A DNA stretch of 64,000 nt from contig JAAFIM010000014.1 in the NCBI GenBank assembly GCA_013297745.1, forward strand, positions 1-64,000, in the 5' to 3' direction. The position numbers and the translations under genes were made by a program. Positions 1 to 7,407 of the stretch are shown piece after piece. The notes under the pieces are model-generated. The model saw only the letters and a program-made list of their open reading frames with translations. It was not told the DNA's origin and did not search any database. This stretch comes from Chitinophagales bacterium (lineage in GTDB: Bacteria > Bacteroidota > Bacteroidia > Chitinophagales > Saprospiraceae). Every line of letters starts with the position of its first letter. Position 1 is the stretch's first letter.

Positions 1-500
1 AGCGCGTAAATTTAGATTTTAGATTAGTTGTGTATTGGGTTTTGCATAGAGTATTTAACAAAGAAGCGGTTGGTTTTTTTGATAGGAAAATTTTAGCGAG
101 TTTGTTTTACGATGCATTTTGGGCAGAAAATTATTACGAACATTGGAGTTTTCCTAGGGAATCGCATCCGCCTTTTGAACTAAAAACATTTGGCGAATTG
201 TTGGAAATGTTGGTAGAGTTGGGCGATATTTCTATTCCGCTTTGGTATAAATCATTGGATAACAATGAAATTATGCGCTCTAATTGTTCTGATGGTATGT
301 ACCTTAGATGCGCCACTTACAACTCAAATATCTCATTTTTTGAATATCGTCGCAATGATTATGTAGCGTTTTACCTTAGCCAAATCACCAAAATACCGCT
401 TCCTTTTCACGAAAAATATAGTGCGCGCGTGAAAGAAATAGAACTGTTCAAAACTAAAATAAGAATTTATTGTGCTTTAAATAGCATTTCCTTAAAATGA
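1..500 (+). CDS. Hypothetical protein, 5' end outside window
   Basis: The reading frame is open from the first bases (codons start at position 3) to the TGA at 498-500, so the gene begins upstream; the GTG at 30 is only an internal codon. The C-terminal part (LGDISIPLWYKSLDN, then ITKIPLPFHEKYSARVKEIE, then FKTKI) is clearly paralogous to the protein at 1195-1860, which has LGDVAIPYFYKHLDN and ITKIPLPFHEKYSERAKEIA. I do not recognise the family. No signal peptide or membrane segment is visible, so it is probably cytoplasmic. It lies in a cluster of small genes sharing 3' ends, an arrangement known from immunity-gene arrays of polymorphic toxin systems, but no toxin is in view and that role is only inference. 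The last residues differ from the shared tail of its neighbours. Confidence 0.7.
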   Translation, partial: RVNLDFRLVVYWVLHRVFNKEAVGFFDRKILASLFYDAFWAENYYEHWSFPRESHPPFELKTFGELLEMLVELGDISIPLWYKSLDNNEIMRSNCSDGMYLRCATYNSNISFFEYRRNDYVAFYLSQITKIPLPFHEKYSARVKEIELFKTKIRIYCALNSISLK

Positions 501-604
501 ATCTTTTTAATAAACATCTTATTTTATTTTTATATCCAAAGAAGTTCTTTTCCAAAACTAAAATACAAGCCTATTGCGCCGAGCGCGGGATTAAGTTGGA
601 ATAA
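497..604 (+). pseudogene. 35-codon remnant carrying the shared C-terminal tail
   Basis: An ATG at 497-499 overlaps the stop codon of the preceding gene (ATGA) and opens a 35-codon frame. Its last residues, SKTKIQAYCAERGIKLE, are the same tail that ends the protein at 1195-1860. At DNA level 553-605 is identical by eye to 1809-1861 (53 bp). The first part (MNLFNKHLILFLYPKK) resembles nothing in the window. The simplest reading is the surviving 3' end of a deleted family member. The ATGA overlap means it could still be translated by coupling, so a real small peptide is not excluded. Confidence 0.5.
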
Positions 605-605
605 A
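553..605 (+). repeat. Gene-tail repeat, copy 1
   Basis: This 53-bp stretch, which encodes the tail up to and just past the stop codon, recurs without mismatch at 1809-1861, and its last 25 bp recur at 1158-1182. The repeats sit in frame at the 3' ends of otherwise different coding bodies, so they are natural points for homologous exchange or deletion. Confidence 0.85.
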
Positions 606-608
606 ATA

Positions 609-1181
609 ATGGAAATCAGCTGCACAATCACTATGTACCTCAACGAGGATAATACGTGTGAAATAAATGTACTCAATCTAGCGCAAAATTTAATCAATTA
701 TCCAGTTGAGGCTTATCGGCACGGTGTATGTTTTGGTACAATATCTATTTTGTGGAATAATGAAAAATTTGAAATCAACGACGATTTATGGTCGATATGC
801 GCGGGTGTGTTGAACACGATTATAAATATCAATAAAGAGGAAAAAGGATGGAGCGTGTTGGATACAAATTATACAGAAGTGCTATCATACCAAATAACTG
901 AGCATAATGGCATTCAGTGGTTTAGTATCATTCGACAACAAGCATATGAGCCAAGAACAGTTTTTGAAGAGAAAAAATTTCCTTTGTTTAGTTTTATAGC
1001 TGCATTTTTGCCCATAGCGAGAGCATTTTTTGATTATCAAATTGCACTTCATCAATGTCTGAAGCAACCTTATTCAGAATCTATTCACGATTTTTGGAGA
1101 GAAATTATAAATAAAGCGCAAACATTTTTTGATGATAATACAGCAGCGTATGATGCTGAGCGCGGGATTAAGTTGGAATAA
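609..1181 (+). CDS. Hypothetical protein with shared ERGIKLE tail
   Basis: This 190-residue protein starts at an ATG four bases after the preceding remnant. Its body (residues 1-180) shows no resemblance to its neighbours and no motif I recognise; it is predicted soluble, with no signal peptide. The last nine residues (DAERGIKLE) match the tail of the gene at 1195-1860, and the DNA at 1158-1182 is identical over 25 bp to the other tail copies, stop codon included. That pattern suggests a new coding body was joined to an existing 3' end by recombination. It may be an immunity-type protein, by analogy with arrays that exchange modules, but nothing in the sequence proves it. Confidence 0.75.
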   Translation: MEISCTITMYLNEDNTCEINVLNLAQNLINYPVEAYRHGVCFGTISILWNNEKFEINDDLWSICAGVLNTIININKEEKGWSVLDTNYTEVLSYQITEHNGIQWFSIIRQQAYEPRTVFEEKKFPLFSFIAAFLPIARAFFDYQIALHQCLKQPYSESIHDFWREIINKAQTFFDDNTAAYDAERGIKLE

Positions 1182-1194
1182 AAACAAATGATAA

Positions 1195-1860
1195 ATGGAC
1201 GAATTTTTAAAAGAAGAAAATTATCTCAACTATGGAGAACTGTCCCGCAAAGCTATTTCTATGGAAATGGTTTACAGTTATCGGTATAGAGGAGCTTTTT
1301 TAATTGACTATAAAAAGATTTTAGAACATTGGGCTACTCTAAACAGTAATCAAGAAGAATTACTTAATTTTATTTATGAGGAAACTCAAGCAGCCCCTTC
1401 TCGCGGTAAAGTATTTTGGTTACTTTGGGAAATGGCTCGCCTTTACCAATATCAAAAAACTGATATTTGTGTAGATTTTCCAACTGTCAAAGATGTTCAT
1501 ATTTTACTTCGTCTTTTTCTAAAATTATTTGAAACAGACAAAGAATTTAGTGTATGGTCACGGTTTTACACCCATTTTGTTTCTGATTTAGGCGATGTGG
1601 CTATTCCTTATTTTTATAAACATTTGGATAATCATCAACTTGCTCCTCCTGGCCCTCCGACAGGGCAAGAAAAATTGTGGTTAGAAAGTTTTGTGATGTA
1701 TAGTTATAGATATGCGGATTATGCTGCATGGTGTATTAAAGATATTACTAAAATACCGCTGCCTTTTCACGAAAAATATAGTGAGCGTGCGAAAGAAATT
1801 GCCATTTTCAAAACTAAAATACAAGCCTATTGCGCCGAGCGCGGGATTAAGTTGGAATAA
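1195..1860 (+). CDS. Hypothetical protein, paralogue of the left-edge gene
   Basis: A 221-residue protein starting at the ATG 14 bases after the previous stop. Its C-terminal half aligns with the partial gene at the left edge (GDVAIPYFYKHLDN, KIPLPFHEKYSERAKEI). It ends with the complete shared tail, FKTKIQAYCAERGIKLE. No signal peptide, helix pair or catalytic motif is evident, and it is probably cytoplasmic. Family unknown to me. The cluster of three or four small genes in the same direction with identical 3' ends looks like a locus that grows by tandem duplication and sheds members by recombination at the repeated tails. Confidence 0.75.
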   Translation: MDEFLKEENYLNYGELSRKAISMEMVYSYRYRGAFLIDYKKILEHWATLNSNQEELLNFIYEETQAAPSRGKVFWLLWEMARLYQYQKTDICVDFPTVKDVHILLRLFLKLFETDKEFSVWSRFYTHFVSDLGDVAIPYFYKHLDNHQLAPPGPPTGQEKLWLESFVMYSYRYADYAAWCIKDITKIPLPFHEKYSERAKEIAIFKTKIQAYCAERGIKLE

Positions 1861-1861
1861 A
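1809..1861 (+). repeat. Gene-tail repeat, copy 2
   Basis: Perfect copy of 553-605, here at the end of the full-length gene at 1195-1860. It is probably the source, or a sister, of the displaced tail upstream. Confidence 0.85.
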
Positions 1862-1909
1862 TAAACCAATGGAAGCACCTTTTAACAACAACTTTATTAA
1901 TTTATTATT

Positions 1910-2872
1910 ATGATAAAAATACTAGCCAACGACGGCATACACCCTGACGGGCAAATGCTGTTGGAAGAAGCAGGTTATCAAGTAGATACCGCTCATATCC
2001 CACAAGAGCAATTAGCTAAGTTTTTGCCCAATTACGATGCGGTAATCGTGCGCTCGGCTACCAAAATACGTAAAGATTTGATAGCTGCTTGCCCCCGCCT
2101 CAAGGTTATAGCGCGTGGCGGCGTGGGTATGGATAATATAGACGTAGATTTTGCCAAAACACAAGGCAAACAAGTCATCAACACCCCCAACGCTTCTTCA
2201 CAAGCAGTAGCTGAATTGGTTATTGGGCAGATTTTCACTTTGGCGCGCGGGCTACATTTTGCCAACCGCCAAATGCCAGAAGAGGGCGCGACCGAGTTCA
2301 AAAAGCTAAAAGAACTCTATTCTGAAGGCTTACAAGTCAAAGGCAAAACTTTGGGTATAATTGGTTTTGGGCGTATTGGGCTGGAATTGGCGAAAATGGC
2401 TTTGGGATTGGGAATGCGCGTAATTGCCCACGACCTCAACGAGCAAAAAACCAAAATTGCTATGTCTTTGCACGATGTACCCCAACTCTCTTTTCAGTTG
2501 GATTTCAAAACTATCAGCTTTGAGAAAGTATTGGCGCAAAGTGATTTCTTATCCTTACACGTGCCTTTTGTGGGGCTAAAACCTATCTTGGGCGCGGCCG
2601 AATTTGCCAAAATGAAACGCGGTAGTTTTATTATCAACACCTCGCGCGGTGGTACAGTTGATGAATTAGAGTTGATAAACGCACTTAATTCAGGTCAATT
2701 AGCGGGCGCAGCTTTGGACGTTTTTGAAAATGAACCCAAACCCAGAACAGAAATTTTGCAACATCAGCGCATATCGCTCACGCCCCATATAGGCGCATCT
2801 ACTTTGGAAGCACAGCGTTATATTGGGTTGGAATTGGCGGACGCACTCATCGCTATTTTTGATACCAATTAG
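1910..2872 (+). CDS. serA: D-2-hydroxyacid dehydrogenase, phosphoglycerate dehydrogenase-like
   Basis: A 320-residue NAD-dependent dehydrogenase of the D-isomer 2-hydroxyacid family, probably oxidising 3-phosphoglycerate as the first step of serine synthesis in the cytoplasm. The Rossmann loop GIIGFGRIG lies near residue 150. The conserved catalytic elements are visible: ARGGVGMDNID, a C-terminal FENEPKP glutamate segment, and TPHIGAST with the catalytic histidine. It lacks the C-terminal ACT regulatory domain of long SerA proteins, so it is a short, non-ACT form; glyoxylate/hydroxypyruvate reductase is an alternative. It is followed by a hairpin terminator shared with the convergent nhaD gene. 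Confidence 0.85.
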   Translation: MIKILANDGIHPDGQMLLEEAGYQVDTAHIPQEQLAKFLPNYDAVIVRSATKIRKDLIAACPRLKVIARGGVGMDNIDVDFAKTQGKQVINTPNASSQAVAELVIGQIFTLARGLHFANRQMPEEGATEFKKLKELYSEGLQVKGKTLGIIGFGRIGLELAKMALGLGMRVIAHDLNEQKTKIAMSLHDVPQLSFQLDFKTISFEKVLAQSDFLSLHVPFVGLKPILGAAEFAKMKRGSFIINTSRGGTVDELELINALNSGQLAGAALDVFENEPKPRTEILQHQRISLTPHIGASTLEAQRYIGLELADALIAIFDTN

Positions 2873-2896
2873 AAATTAGATTATAAATCTAACCAT

Positions 2897-2940
2897 AAAA
2901 AAACCCCTCTCCTGATTTAGGAAAGGGGTTTTAATTTTTT
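2897..2940. terminator. Bidirectional terminator, serA/nhaD
   Basis: The stem AACCCCTCTCCT / AGGAAAGGGGTT is flanked by an A-run on the left and a T-run on the right. It lies between two convergent genes, so it can serve both. Confidence 0.8.
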
Positions 2941-2958
2941 TATAAATATCGCAGTTTG

Positions 2959-4461
2959 TTACTGACCGCCTAATTTTAGCGCACCATCAATAAATGGATA
3001 AGTCACTAAAAATACAGCCACACCAGCCAAGAAACCTAACATACAGATAAAGCTAATTTTGCGGAAATACCACATAAAATCAATGTTTTCCATACCCATA
3101 GCAGCCACACCAGCAGCAGAACCAATCACCAACATACTGCCGCCTGTACCAGCCGTAAAGGCCAACATATGCCACATTTTGTCGTCTATTAATACTGTGG
3201 TGTACATACCTTGAGCAGCAGCTACCAAAGGCACATTATCCACAATCGCAGAATTGTAGCCCAACAACACCATAATAATATCTCTACCAGAGGCAAAAGC
3301 TCCTGGGTCGCCCATAGGGAATACACCGTCCAACATAGCCGCAAACGCGCCTAAAACGCCCAAGGACTCCAAGCCCGCTACAGTTAGCAATATACCCAAA
3401 AAGAATAAAATACTAGAAACGTCAATTTTGGAAAGTGCGTGTTTAGCGTTCAATTGGCTCGCGCCACCGTGTCCGCCGTGTCCGTGTGCTTCAGCGGGTT
3501 TTGCTTTGCTTTCGCCCAATTCATCCATTACATTATTCAAACGCGTATCAGACGCACGCCCTTTGGAAACAAAATCAGATTGTTTTTCGGGACTAACCCG
3601 CTCAGACACCAACCAAACCACACCCAAAGCCAACATCATACCCACGTAAGGCGACAAATGCGTTACTGTTTTGAATATGGGTACAAACACAAGCATAGTA
3701 ACACCCACTATCAACATAATTTTGGCTGTAGATTGACCTTGTGCCGACAAAACACCCTCGCCTTCTACTTTGGCGGGCAATTCGCCCTGCAAGCAAGGCA
3801 CGCGCATCATCAAAAACATAGGAATTAGCGTACAAACAACAGAAGGCAAAAATAAAGTGCTTACTAATCCCAAAGTCGTAACTTGGTCGTTATTCCATAA
3901 CATAGTCGTCGTAACGTCCCCTATCGGTGACCAAGCACCGCCAGCATTAGCTGCTATAATAATTATAGATGCAAAATACAATTTTTCCTCTCTATCTGTG
4001 AGCATTTTCTTAATCAAAGAAACCATTACTATAGTACAAGTCAAATTATCCAATACAGCAGATAAAAAGAATGTTATAATCGTTAAAATGACAAAAAGAG
4101 ATTTTTTATTGCGGGTCTTAATCTGATTGGTGATAACGGTAAATGCTTTGTGCATATCCATCAACTCAATAATCGTCATAGCCCCAATCAAAAATACTAA
4201 AATTTCTGATATTTTGCCTATGTGGTGTAATAAAACGTGTCCTGTGCCGTGTGCATCGCCTGCTGGGAAAATATGCGGTATATCTTTGCCCGCCGCTACA
4301 CTATAAATAGAACCGTGCATTTCGGGATGCCCCAAAGCTATAAGCGCCCAAGCTACCGCCGCCATAATCAGCGCGGGAACAGTTTTATCCAATTTTAGCG
4401 GATGCTCAAAGACAATCGCCAAATAGCCGATGACAAAAACGGCTACAACTGCTGCTACCAT
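2959..4461 (-). CDS. nhaD: NhaD-type Na+/H+ antiporter
   Basis: This 500-residue polytopic inner-membrane protein (about 12 hydrophobic segments) matches the NhaD family of sodium/proton antiporters, which export Na+ at alkaline pH. Characteristic stretches are FFLSAVLDNLTCTIVMVSLI and AANAGGAWSPIGDVTTTMLW, both typical of NhaD in the ion-transporter superfamily. A cytoplasmic loop around residues 320-345 is His/Gly-rich (HGHGGHGG) and may sense metal or pH. The length is usual for the family. It stands alone with its own -7 element upstream, and fits a marine or alkaline habitat. Confidence 0.9.
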   Translation of the reverse strand: MVAAVVAVFVIGYLAIVFEHPLKLDKTVPALIMAAVAWALIALGHPEMHGSIYSVAAGKDIPHIFPAGDAHGTGHVLLHHIGKISEILVFLIGAMTIIELMDMHKAFTVITNQIKTRNKKSLFVILTIITFFLSAVLDNLTCTIVMVSLIKKMLTDREEKLYFASIIIIAANAGGAWSPIGDVTTTMLWNNDQVTTLGLVSTLFLPSVVCTLIPMFLMMRVPCLQGELPAKVEGEGVLSAQGQSTAKIMLIVGVTMLVFVPIFKTVTHLSPYVGMMLALGVVWLVSERVSPEKQSDFVSKGRASDTRLNNVMDELGESKAKPAEAHGHGGHGGASQLNAKHALSKIDVSSILFFLGILLTVAGLESLGVLGAFAAMLDGVFPMGDPGAFASGRDIIMVLLGYNSAIVDNVPLVAAAQGMYTTVLIDDKMWHMLAFTAGTGGSMLVIGSAAGVAAMGMENIDFMWYFRKISFICMLGFLAGVAVFLVTYPFIDGALKLGGQ

Positions 4462-4540
4462 AGTAATTGTAAAAAATTAAGGTTATAAAATTATTTTTTT
4501 ATTAAAAAAGGTAAAAATATGAATTGCGAATAAAAGCCCG

Positions 4541-4548
4541 CAAAAGTA
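4541..4548 (-). promoter_or_regulatory. Putative nhaD promoter -7 element
   Basis: On the minus strand this reads TACTTTTG, matching the Bacteroidota -7 consensus TAnnTTTG, about 80 bases before the nhaD start. Confidence 0.5.
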
Positions 4549-4616
4549 GTTATATTTTTAAAAAAATGCACAAACGCGCGCAAAAAGCTGCTTTTTTTGT
4601 TAAAAATTGTTAAAAA

Positions 4617-4645
4617 TAAAAAACCCAGCGCGAAGGCTGGGCTTA
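4617..4645 (-). terminator. Terminator of the peptide/MNIO operon
   Basis: On the minus strand, the stem CCCAGC / GCTGGG with a short loop is followed by TTTTTTATTTTT. It begins right at the stop codon of the DUF692 gene. Confidence 0.8.
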
Positions 4646-5770
4646 ATTAAATCCATTTTTCCACTTTTGGGCTATAGCCCAAGCGGTTGCTATCATAGCA
4701 GGTTGCCATTGTTCGATTTGCCAATCGCTGTGCTGCAATTCAGAATTGTGCAAAGCCCCAACTACTTGTTCGTAATCGGTACTTTGTTCTAATATAGAGG
4801 ATAAAACTTGCTGTTGTTGGGCTAATTCTTTGCTTTCTAATACTTGATTATCAACTAAATGGGGTAGATTGGGTAAAAAAGAAATTATATCTTTCCCGTT
4901 TTGTTGTTGGCTAACAATTTGCTGCATTTTGGTAAAATCAGACTGAAAAATTTGCTGCGCTGCTGCAGTTTGCAACCCAACCCCCAACTGTTCAAACATC
5001 ACAAATTTTAAATTAGGGCACAATTTTATCGCTTTTTGCAACAACTCAAACACCGATTCAGGCGCGCCCGCATCGTGCGTATCGCGGCGGATAATTTTAT
5101 CCTTTTCCACTTGACTTTGTTCCCAACTGCCACCAGAAATATGAATTTCGCGCACACGCTCCAAAGGATAAGCGTTTATAACCTGTTCAAAATCAAGCTC
5201 AAAATTATGCAATTGGCAGTATAAATTGTGCAAATCCAAAATGATAAACCCATCTACAGCCGCCACCAATTCGCCCAAAAATTCGCCCTGCCGCCGCACG
5301 CTATCCCAATGATAAGCTACAGCCAAATTTTCTATCCCGACGGGACAATTTGCTATATTTTGCACCCGTTTGAGGCGGTCTATGCCCAAATTTAGGACGG
5401 TTTTATTCATTGGTAAGTTCAAAGGCGCACCTTTGTGGAAATCCTCACCCGTCATAAACCCAAAATGCTCGCTGATGTGGTCAAATTGGAAATTTTTCAC
5501 CATTTTGGATAAATGTTGCAACCAATCCGCTTGCGCAGGCGACCAAACGCCAGCAAACAAAGAGCCATAAACGCCGTGTCCGACCAAACGCCCAGCGTTG
5601 CCAAATATTCGCAACAATTCGATAAACCAATCGGGTATATTTTTCTGCTTGTACAAGGTATCAAAAGACCATTCTATAGCTTCAATTTTTTCATTTTGCA
5701 ATAGGGGAAAAATAGACTGCAATAAATTTTTATCTAAATTGCAGCCTATCCCCGAATAAATCGCAGCCAT
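4643..5770 (-). CDS. DUF692 / MNIO multinuclear iron oxidase
   Basis: A 375-residue protein whose first 275 residues match the DUF692 (MNIO) TIM-barrel family. Members such as MbnB, TglH and the bufferin enzymes use two or three iron ions to oxidise cysteine-containing peptides. Recognisable family motifs: GHGVYGSL (64-71), SEHFGF (100-105), IENL (146-149), LDLHNLY (178-184), EIHISGG (208-214), RDTHDAG (229-235) and the FEQ segment (259-261). These carry the His, Asp, Asn and Glu residues expected for iron binding. The last ~100 residues are an extension I cannot assign; no separate partner protein is adjacent. The ATG overlaps the stop codon of the upstream peptide gene (TAATG), which implies translational coupling. 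The likely substrates are the two peptides encoded upstream. Confidence 0.88.
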   Translation of the reverse strand: MAAIYSGIGCNLDKNLLQSIFPLLQNEKIEAIEWSFDTLYKQKNIPDWFIELLRIFGNAGRLVGHGVYGSLFAGVWSPAQADWLQHLSKMVKNFQFDHISEHFGFMTGEDFHKGAPLNLPMNKTVLNLGIDRLKRVQNIANCPVGIENLAVAYHWDSVRRQGEFLGELVAAVDGFIILDLHNLYCQLHNFELDFEQVINAYPLERVREIHISGGSWEQSQVEKDKIIRRDTHDAGAPESVFELLQKAIKLCPNLKFVMFEQLGVGLQTAAAQQIFQSDFTKMQQIVSQQQNGKDIISFLPNLPHLVDNQVLESKELAQQQQVLSSILEQSTDYEQVVGALHNSELQHSDWQIEQWQPAMIATAWAIAQKWKNGFN

Positions 5771-5949
5771 TAGCCCATTCCGCAGGCTGGACAGTTATCA
5801 GTAGGATTTTGTTCGCCCTCTATAACCGTTTCGTTTCCTTTTTCGTCGGTGGTTACGGTTATGACCTCATCTTTTACGCAAGAAGTCAAGGCTACTGAAG
5901 TACCCAAAGTTAGGGCGATAGCAGCCAATAAATTTTTTGAAATTTTCAT
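5770..5949 (-). CDS. Exported peptide ending NCPACGMG, probable MNIO substrate
   Basis: I place the start at the ATG at 5947-5949, giving 59 residues. The longer frame to 6000 would run through a hairpin. The N-terminus (MKISKNLLAAIALTLGTSVA) is a signal sequence and LTSC could be a lipobox, so the mature peptide may be a lipoprotein. A short acidic linker leads to the C-terminal NCPACGMG, shared exactly with the peptide gene upstream although the linkers are unrelated. Known MNIO substrates carry cysteine motifs that are oxidised before export; bufferins also have a Sec signal. The TAATG overlap with the oxidase gene strongly links the two. Copper or another thiophilic metal as ligand is inference. 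Confidence 0.8.
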   Translation of the reverse strand: MKISKNLLAAIALTLGTSVALTSCVKDEVITVTTDEKGNETVIEGEQNPTDNCPACGMG

Positions 5950-5976
5950 AAAAAAGATATTTGTTTGGTTGTTTAA

Positions 5977-6029
5977 TAAAAAATATAAAAGCCAACACAT
6001 TAACGCAAGGAACGCGTCAAGGGTTGGCT
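5977..6029 (-). terminator. Internal hairpin between the two peptide genes
   Basis: On the minus strand, AGCCAAC and GTTGGCT (arms at 5990-5996 and 6023-6029) form a stem followed by TTTTATATTTTTT. It lies inside the operon, between the two NCPACGMG peptide genes. It could be a partial terminator setting the peptide-to-enzyme ratio, or a boundary between two transcripts. Confidence 0.5.
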
Positions 6030-6075
6030 ACAAATAAAAAAAGTATGGTAAAAGAATAGAATTGCACGAATTTAA

Positions 6076-6387
6076 CTAACCCATTCCGCAAGCAGGGCAA
6101 TTTCCCACCGAAGCAGGTATTAGCTCTTCGGGCTTTTCAGATTTGGGTTGAACCTCTTTTTTGTGAATTGGCACCGTTTTTGGGCTAACGTTTTTTTGTT
6201 TAGCAGTTTTGGACAATTCAAGCTTATTTGGGGCTGTTTTTGTTTGTTGTTTGCTTGTGTCATTATCTACTGTTGGGTAAGGCAACACGCACTTTTTGGC
6301 ATACTGTTCGGCGTCAGAATTGGCAGCAGCTATAGTTATACCAACAGAAAGCGCGATTGCGCCCAATAACATTTGAGGGATTTTCAT
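6076..6387 (-). CDS. Second exported peptide ending NCPACGMG
   Basis: A 103-residue protein with a signal sequence (MKIPQMLLGAIALSVGITIA) closely parallel to the downstream peptide (MKI...LL.AIAL..G). A Lys/Pro/Thr-rich, probably disordered linker (about residues 35-90) follows, then VGNCPACGMG at the very end. One further cysteine (C33, KKCVLPYP) lies after the signal. The identical last eight residues with unrelated linkers mark the tail as the functional core. It is the first gene of the operon, 126 bases upstream of the second peptide start. Predicted role: ribosomally made, MNIO-modified exported peptide, possibly metal-binding. Confidence 0.78.
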   Translation of the reverse strand: MKIPQMLLGAIALSVGITIAAANSDAEQYAKKCVLPYPTVDNDTSKQQTKTAPNKLELSKTAKQKNVSPKTVPIHKKEVQPKSEKPEELIPASVGNCPACGMG

Positions 6388-6595
6388 AATTGGAAATTTG
6401 GTAAAATTAAAAAATAATTATAGATATCAACGCCTGTGGCTGCAGCAAAAAGTTGGGTTTTTCATATTTTTGGATTTTCTTGGCTAAGAATTGCGCTGCT
6501 GTGTATAAAAATGCTTTTTTTTTGCGTTTTGGTGTTTTGTAAAAAAAAATTGGTAGAAATAATTTTATTTTTGGCTGATTTTGAACAAAAAAAAC

Positions 6596-6603
6596 TATCT
6601 TTG
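6596..6603 (+). promoter_or_regulatory. Putative endonuclease V promoter
   Basis: TATCTTTG matches the TAnnTTTG -7 consensus, with a TTTTG -33-like box at 6569-6573, 30 bases before the ATG at 6633. The rest of the 245-bp gap back to 6387 is AT-rich with no other feature seen. Confidence 0.55.
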
Positions 6604-6632
6604 CGCAAAATTTTTAAAAAAATCTCCTCTTT

Positions 6633-7136
6633 ATGATAGCTTGTGTTGATGTAGATTATAACCAAAACGAGGAAGGTTTGGCGGCTTGCTTAGTTTTTGA
6701 ACATTGGCACAGCGCGTCAGCTTCCAACACTTACGCGGCGGTCATAGCCGATGTTGAACCTTACGAGGCGGGCGCATTTTATAAGCGCGAATTGCCTTGT
6801 GTGCTGGAAGTGCTTTCTTATGTGGCTGAACAGTTGGATTTTATCATCGTGGATAGTTATGTTTGGTTGGATAATCAGCGTAAAAAGGGAATGGGCGCGC
6901 ATTTGTACACGAGTTTGAAAGAAAAAATTCCCGTTATAGGTGTAGCCAAAACCGAATTTGTGGGCGCGAACGAAGTGGCTATTCCCATTTTGCGCGGCGA
7001 TAGCAAAACTCCCCTTTATGTAACCGCTGCTGGTGTGGATACGCGCTGGGCTGCTCAACAAATCCGACAAATGCACGGCGATTTTCGCCTGCCTACGCTG
7101 CTCAAAGAAGTGGATAAATTATGTAGAAGTCTTTAA
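6633..7136 (+). CDS. nfi: Endonuclease V family protein
   Basis: This 167-residue protein matches a short form of endonuclease V, which nicks DNA or RNA 3' to deaminated bases such as inosine. DVDY at residues 6-9 carries the first catalytic aspartate, VEPYEAGAFYKRE corresponds to the family's PY..G..FRE segment, VDSYVWLD is in place of VDG.G, and GVAKTEF corresponds to the GVAK segment. It lacks roughly 50 residues compared with the E. coli enzyme, mostly at the N-terminus, and the canonical VDGxG is altered, so activity could differ. It is monocistronic; a tandem-repeat region follows its stop. Confidence 0.75.
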   Translation: MIACVDVDYNQNEEGLAACLVFEHWHSASASNTYAAVIADVEPYEAGAFYKRELPCVLEVLSYVAEQLDFIIVDSYVWLDNQRKKGMGAHLYTSLKEKIPVIGVAKTEFVGANEVAIPILRGDSKTPLYVTAAGVDTRWAAQQIRQMHGDFRLPTLLKEVDKLCRSL

Positions 7137-7140
7137 AAAT

Positions 7141-7287
7141 GTAGTAAGATAGAAAGTAGTAAGATAGAAAGTAGCAAGATAGAAAGTAGTAAGATAGAAA
7201 GTAGTAAGATAGAAAGTAGCAAGATAGAAAGTAGCAAGATAGAAAGTAGTAAGATAGAAAGTAGTAAGATAGAAAGTAGTAAGATAA
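7141..7287 (+). repeat. Tandem repeat array A, 15-bp unit
   Basis: Nine complete and one partial copies of GTAG(T/C)AAGATAGAAA in exact 15-bp register, with T or C at position 5 as the only variation. There are no spacers, so it is not CRISPR. The words are complementary to those of array B just downstream. Confidence 0.95.
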
Positions 7288-7298
7288 AACTATACCAT

Positions 7299-7394
7299 AA
7301 AAAATCTTGATACTTCCTACAAAAAATCTTGATACTTCCTACAAAAAATCTTGATACTTCCTACAAAAAATCTTGCTACTTCCTACAAAAAATT
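7299..7394 (+). repeat. Tandem repeat array B, 22-bp unit
   Basis: Four copies of a 22-bp unit (six A, then TCTTGATACTTCCTAC; the last copy has TCTTGCTACTTCCTAC) and the start of a fifth. Its reverse complement (GTAGGAAGTATCAAGA) resembles array A words, so A and B can pair into a long imperfect hairpin. The same unit, 20 of 22 bases alike, forms part of the array at 51206-51375. Confidence 0.95.
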
Positions 7395-7407
7395 ATAACA
7401 AAAAAAT

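Noticed and set aside
4643..5770. Xylose isomerase-like sugar isomerase
   Set aside because: The TIM-barrel motifs SEHFGF, LDLHNLY and DTHD are those of DUF692/MNIO proteins, and peptide genes are coupled to it.
7141..7394. Possible CRISPR array
   Set aside because: Units follow each other directly with no spacers, and no cas genes are present.
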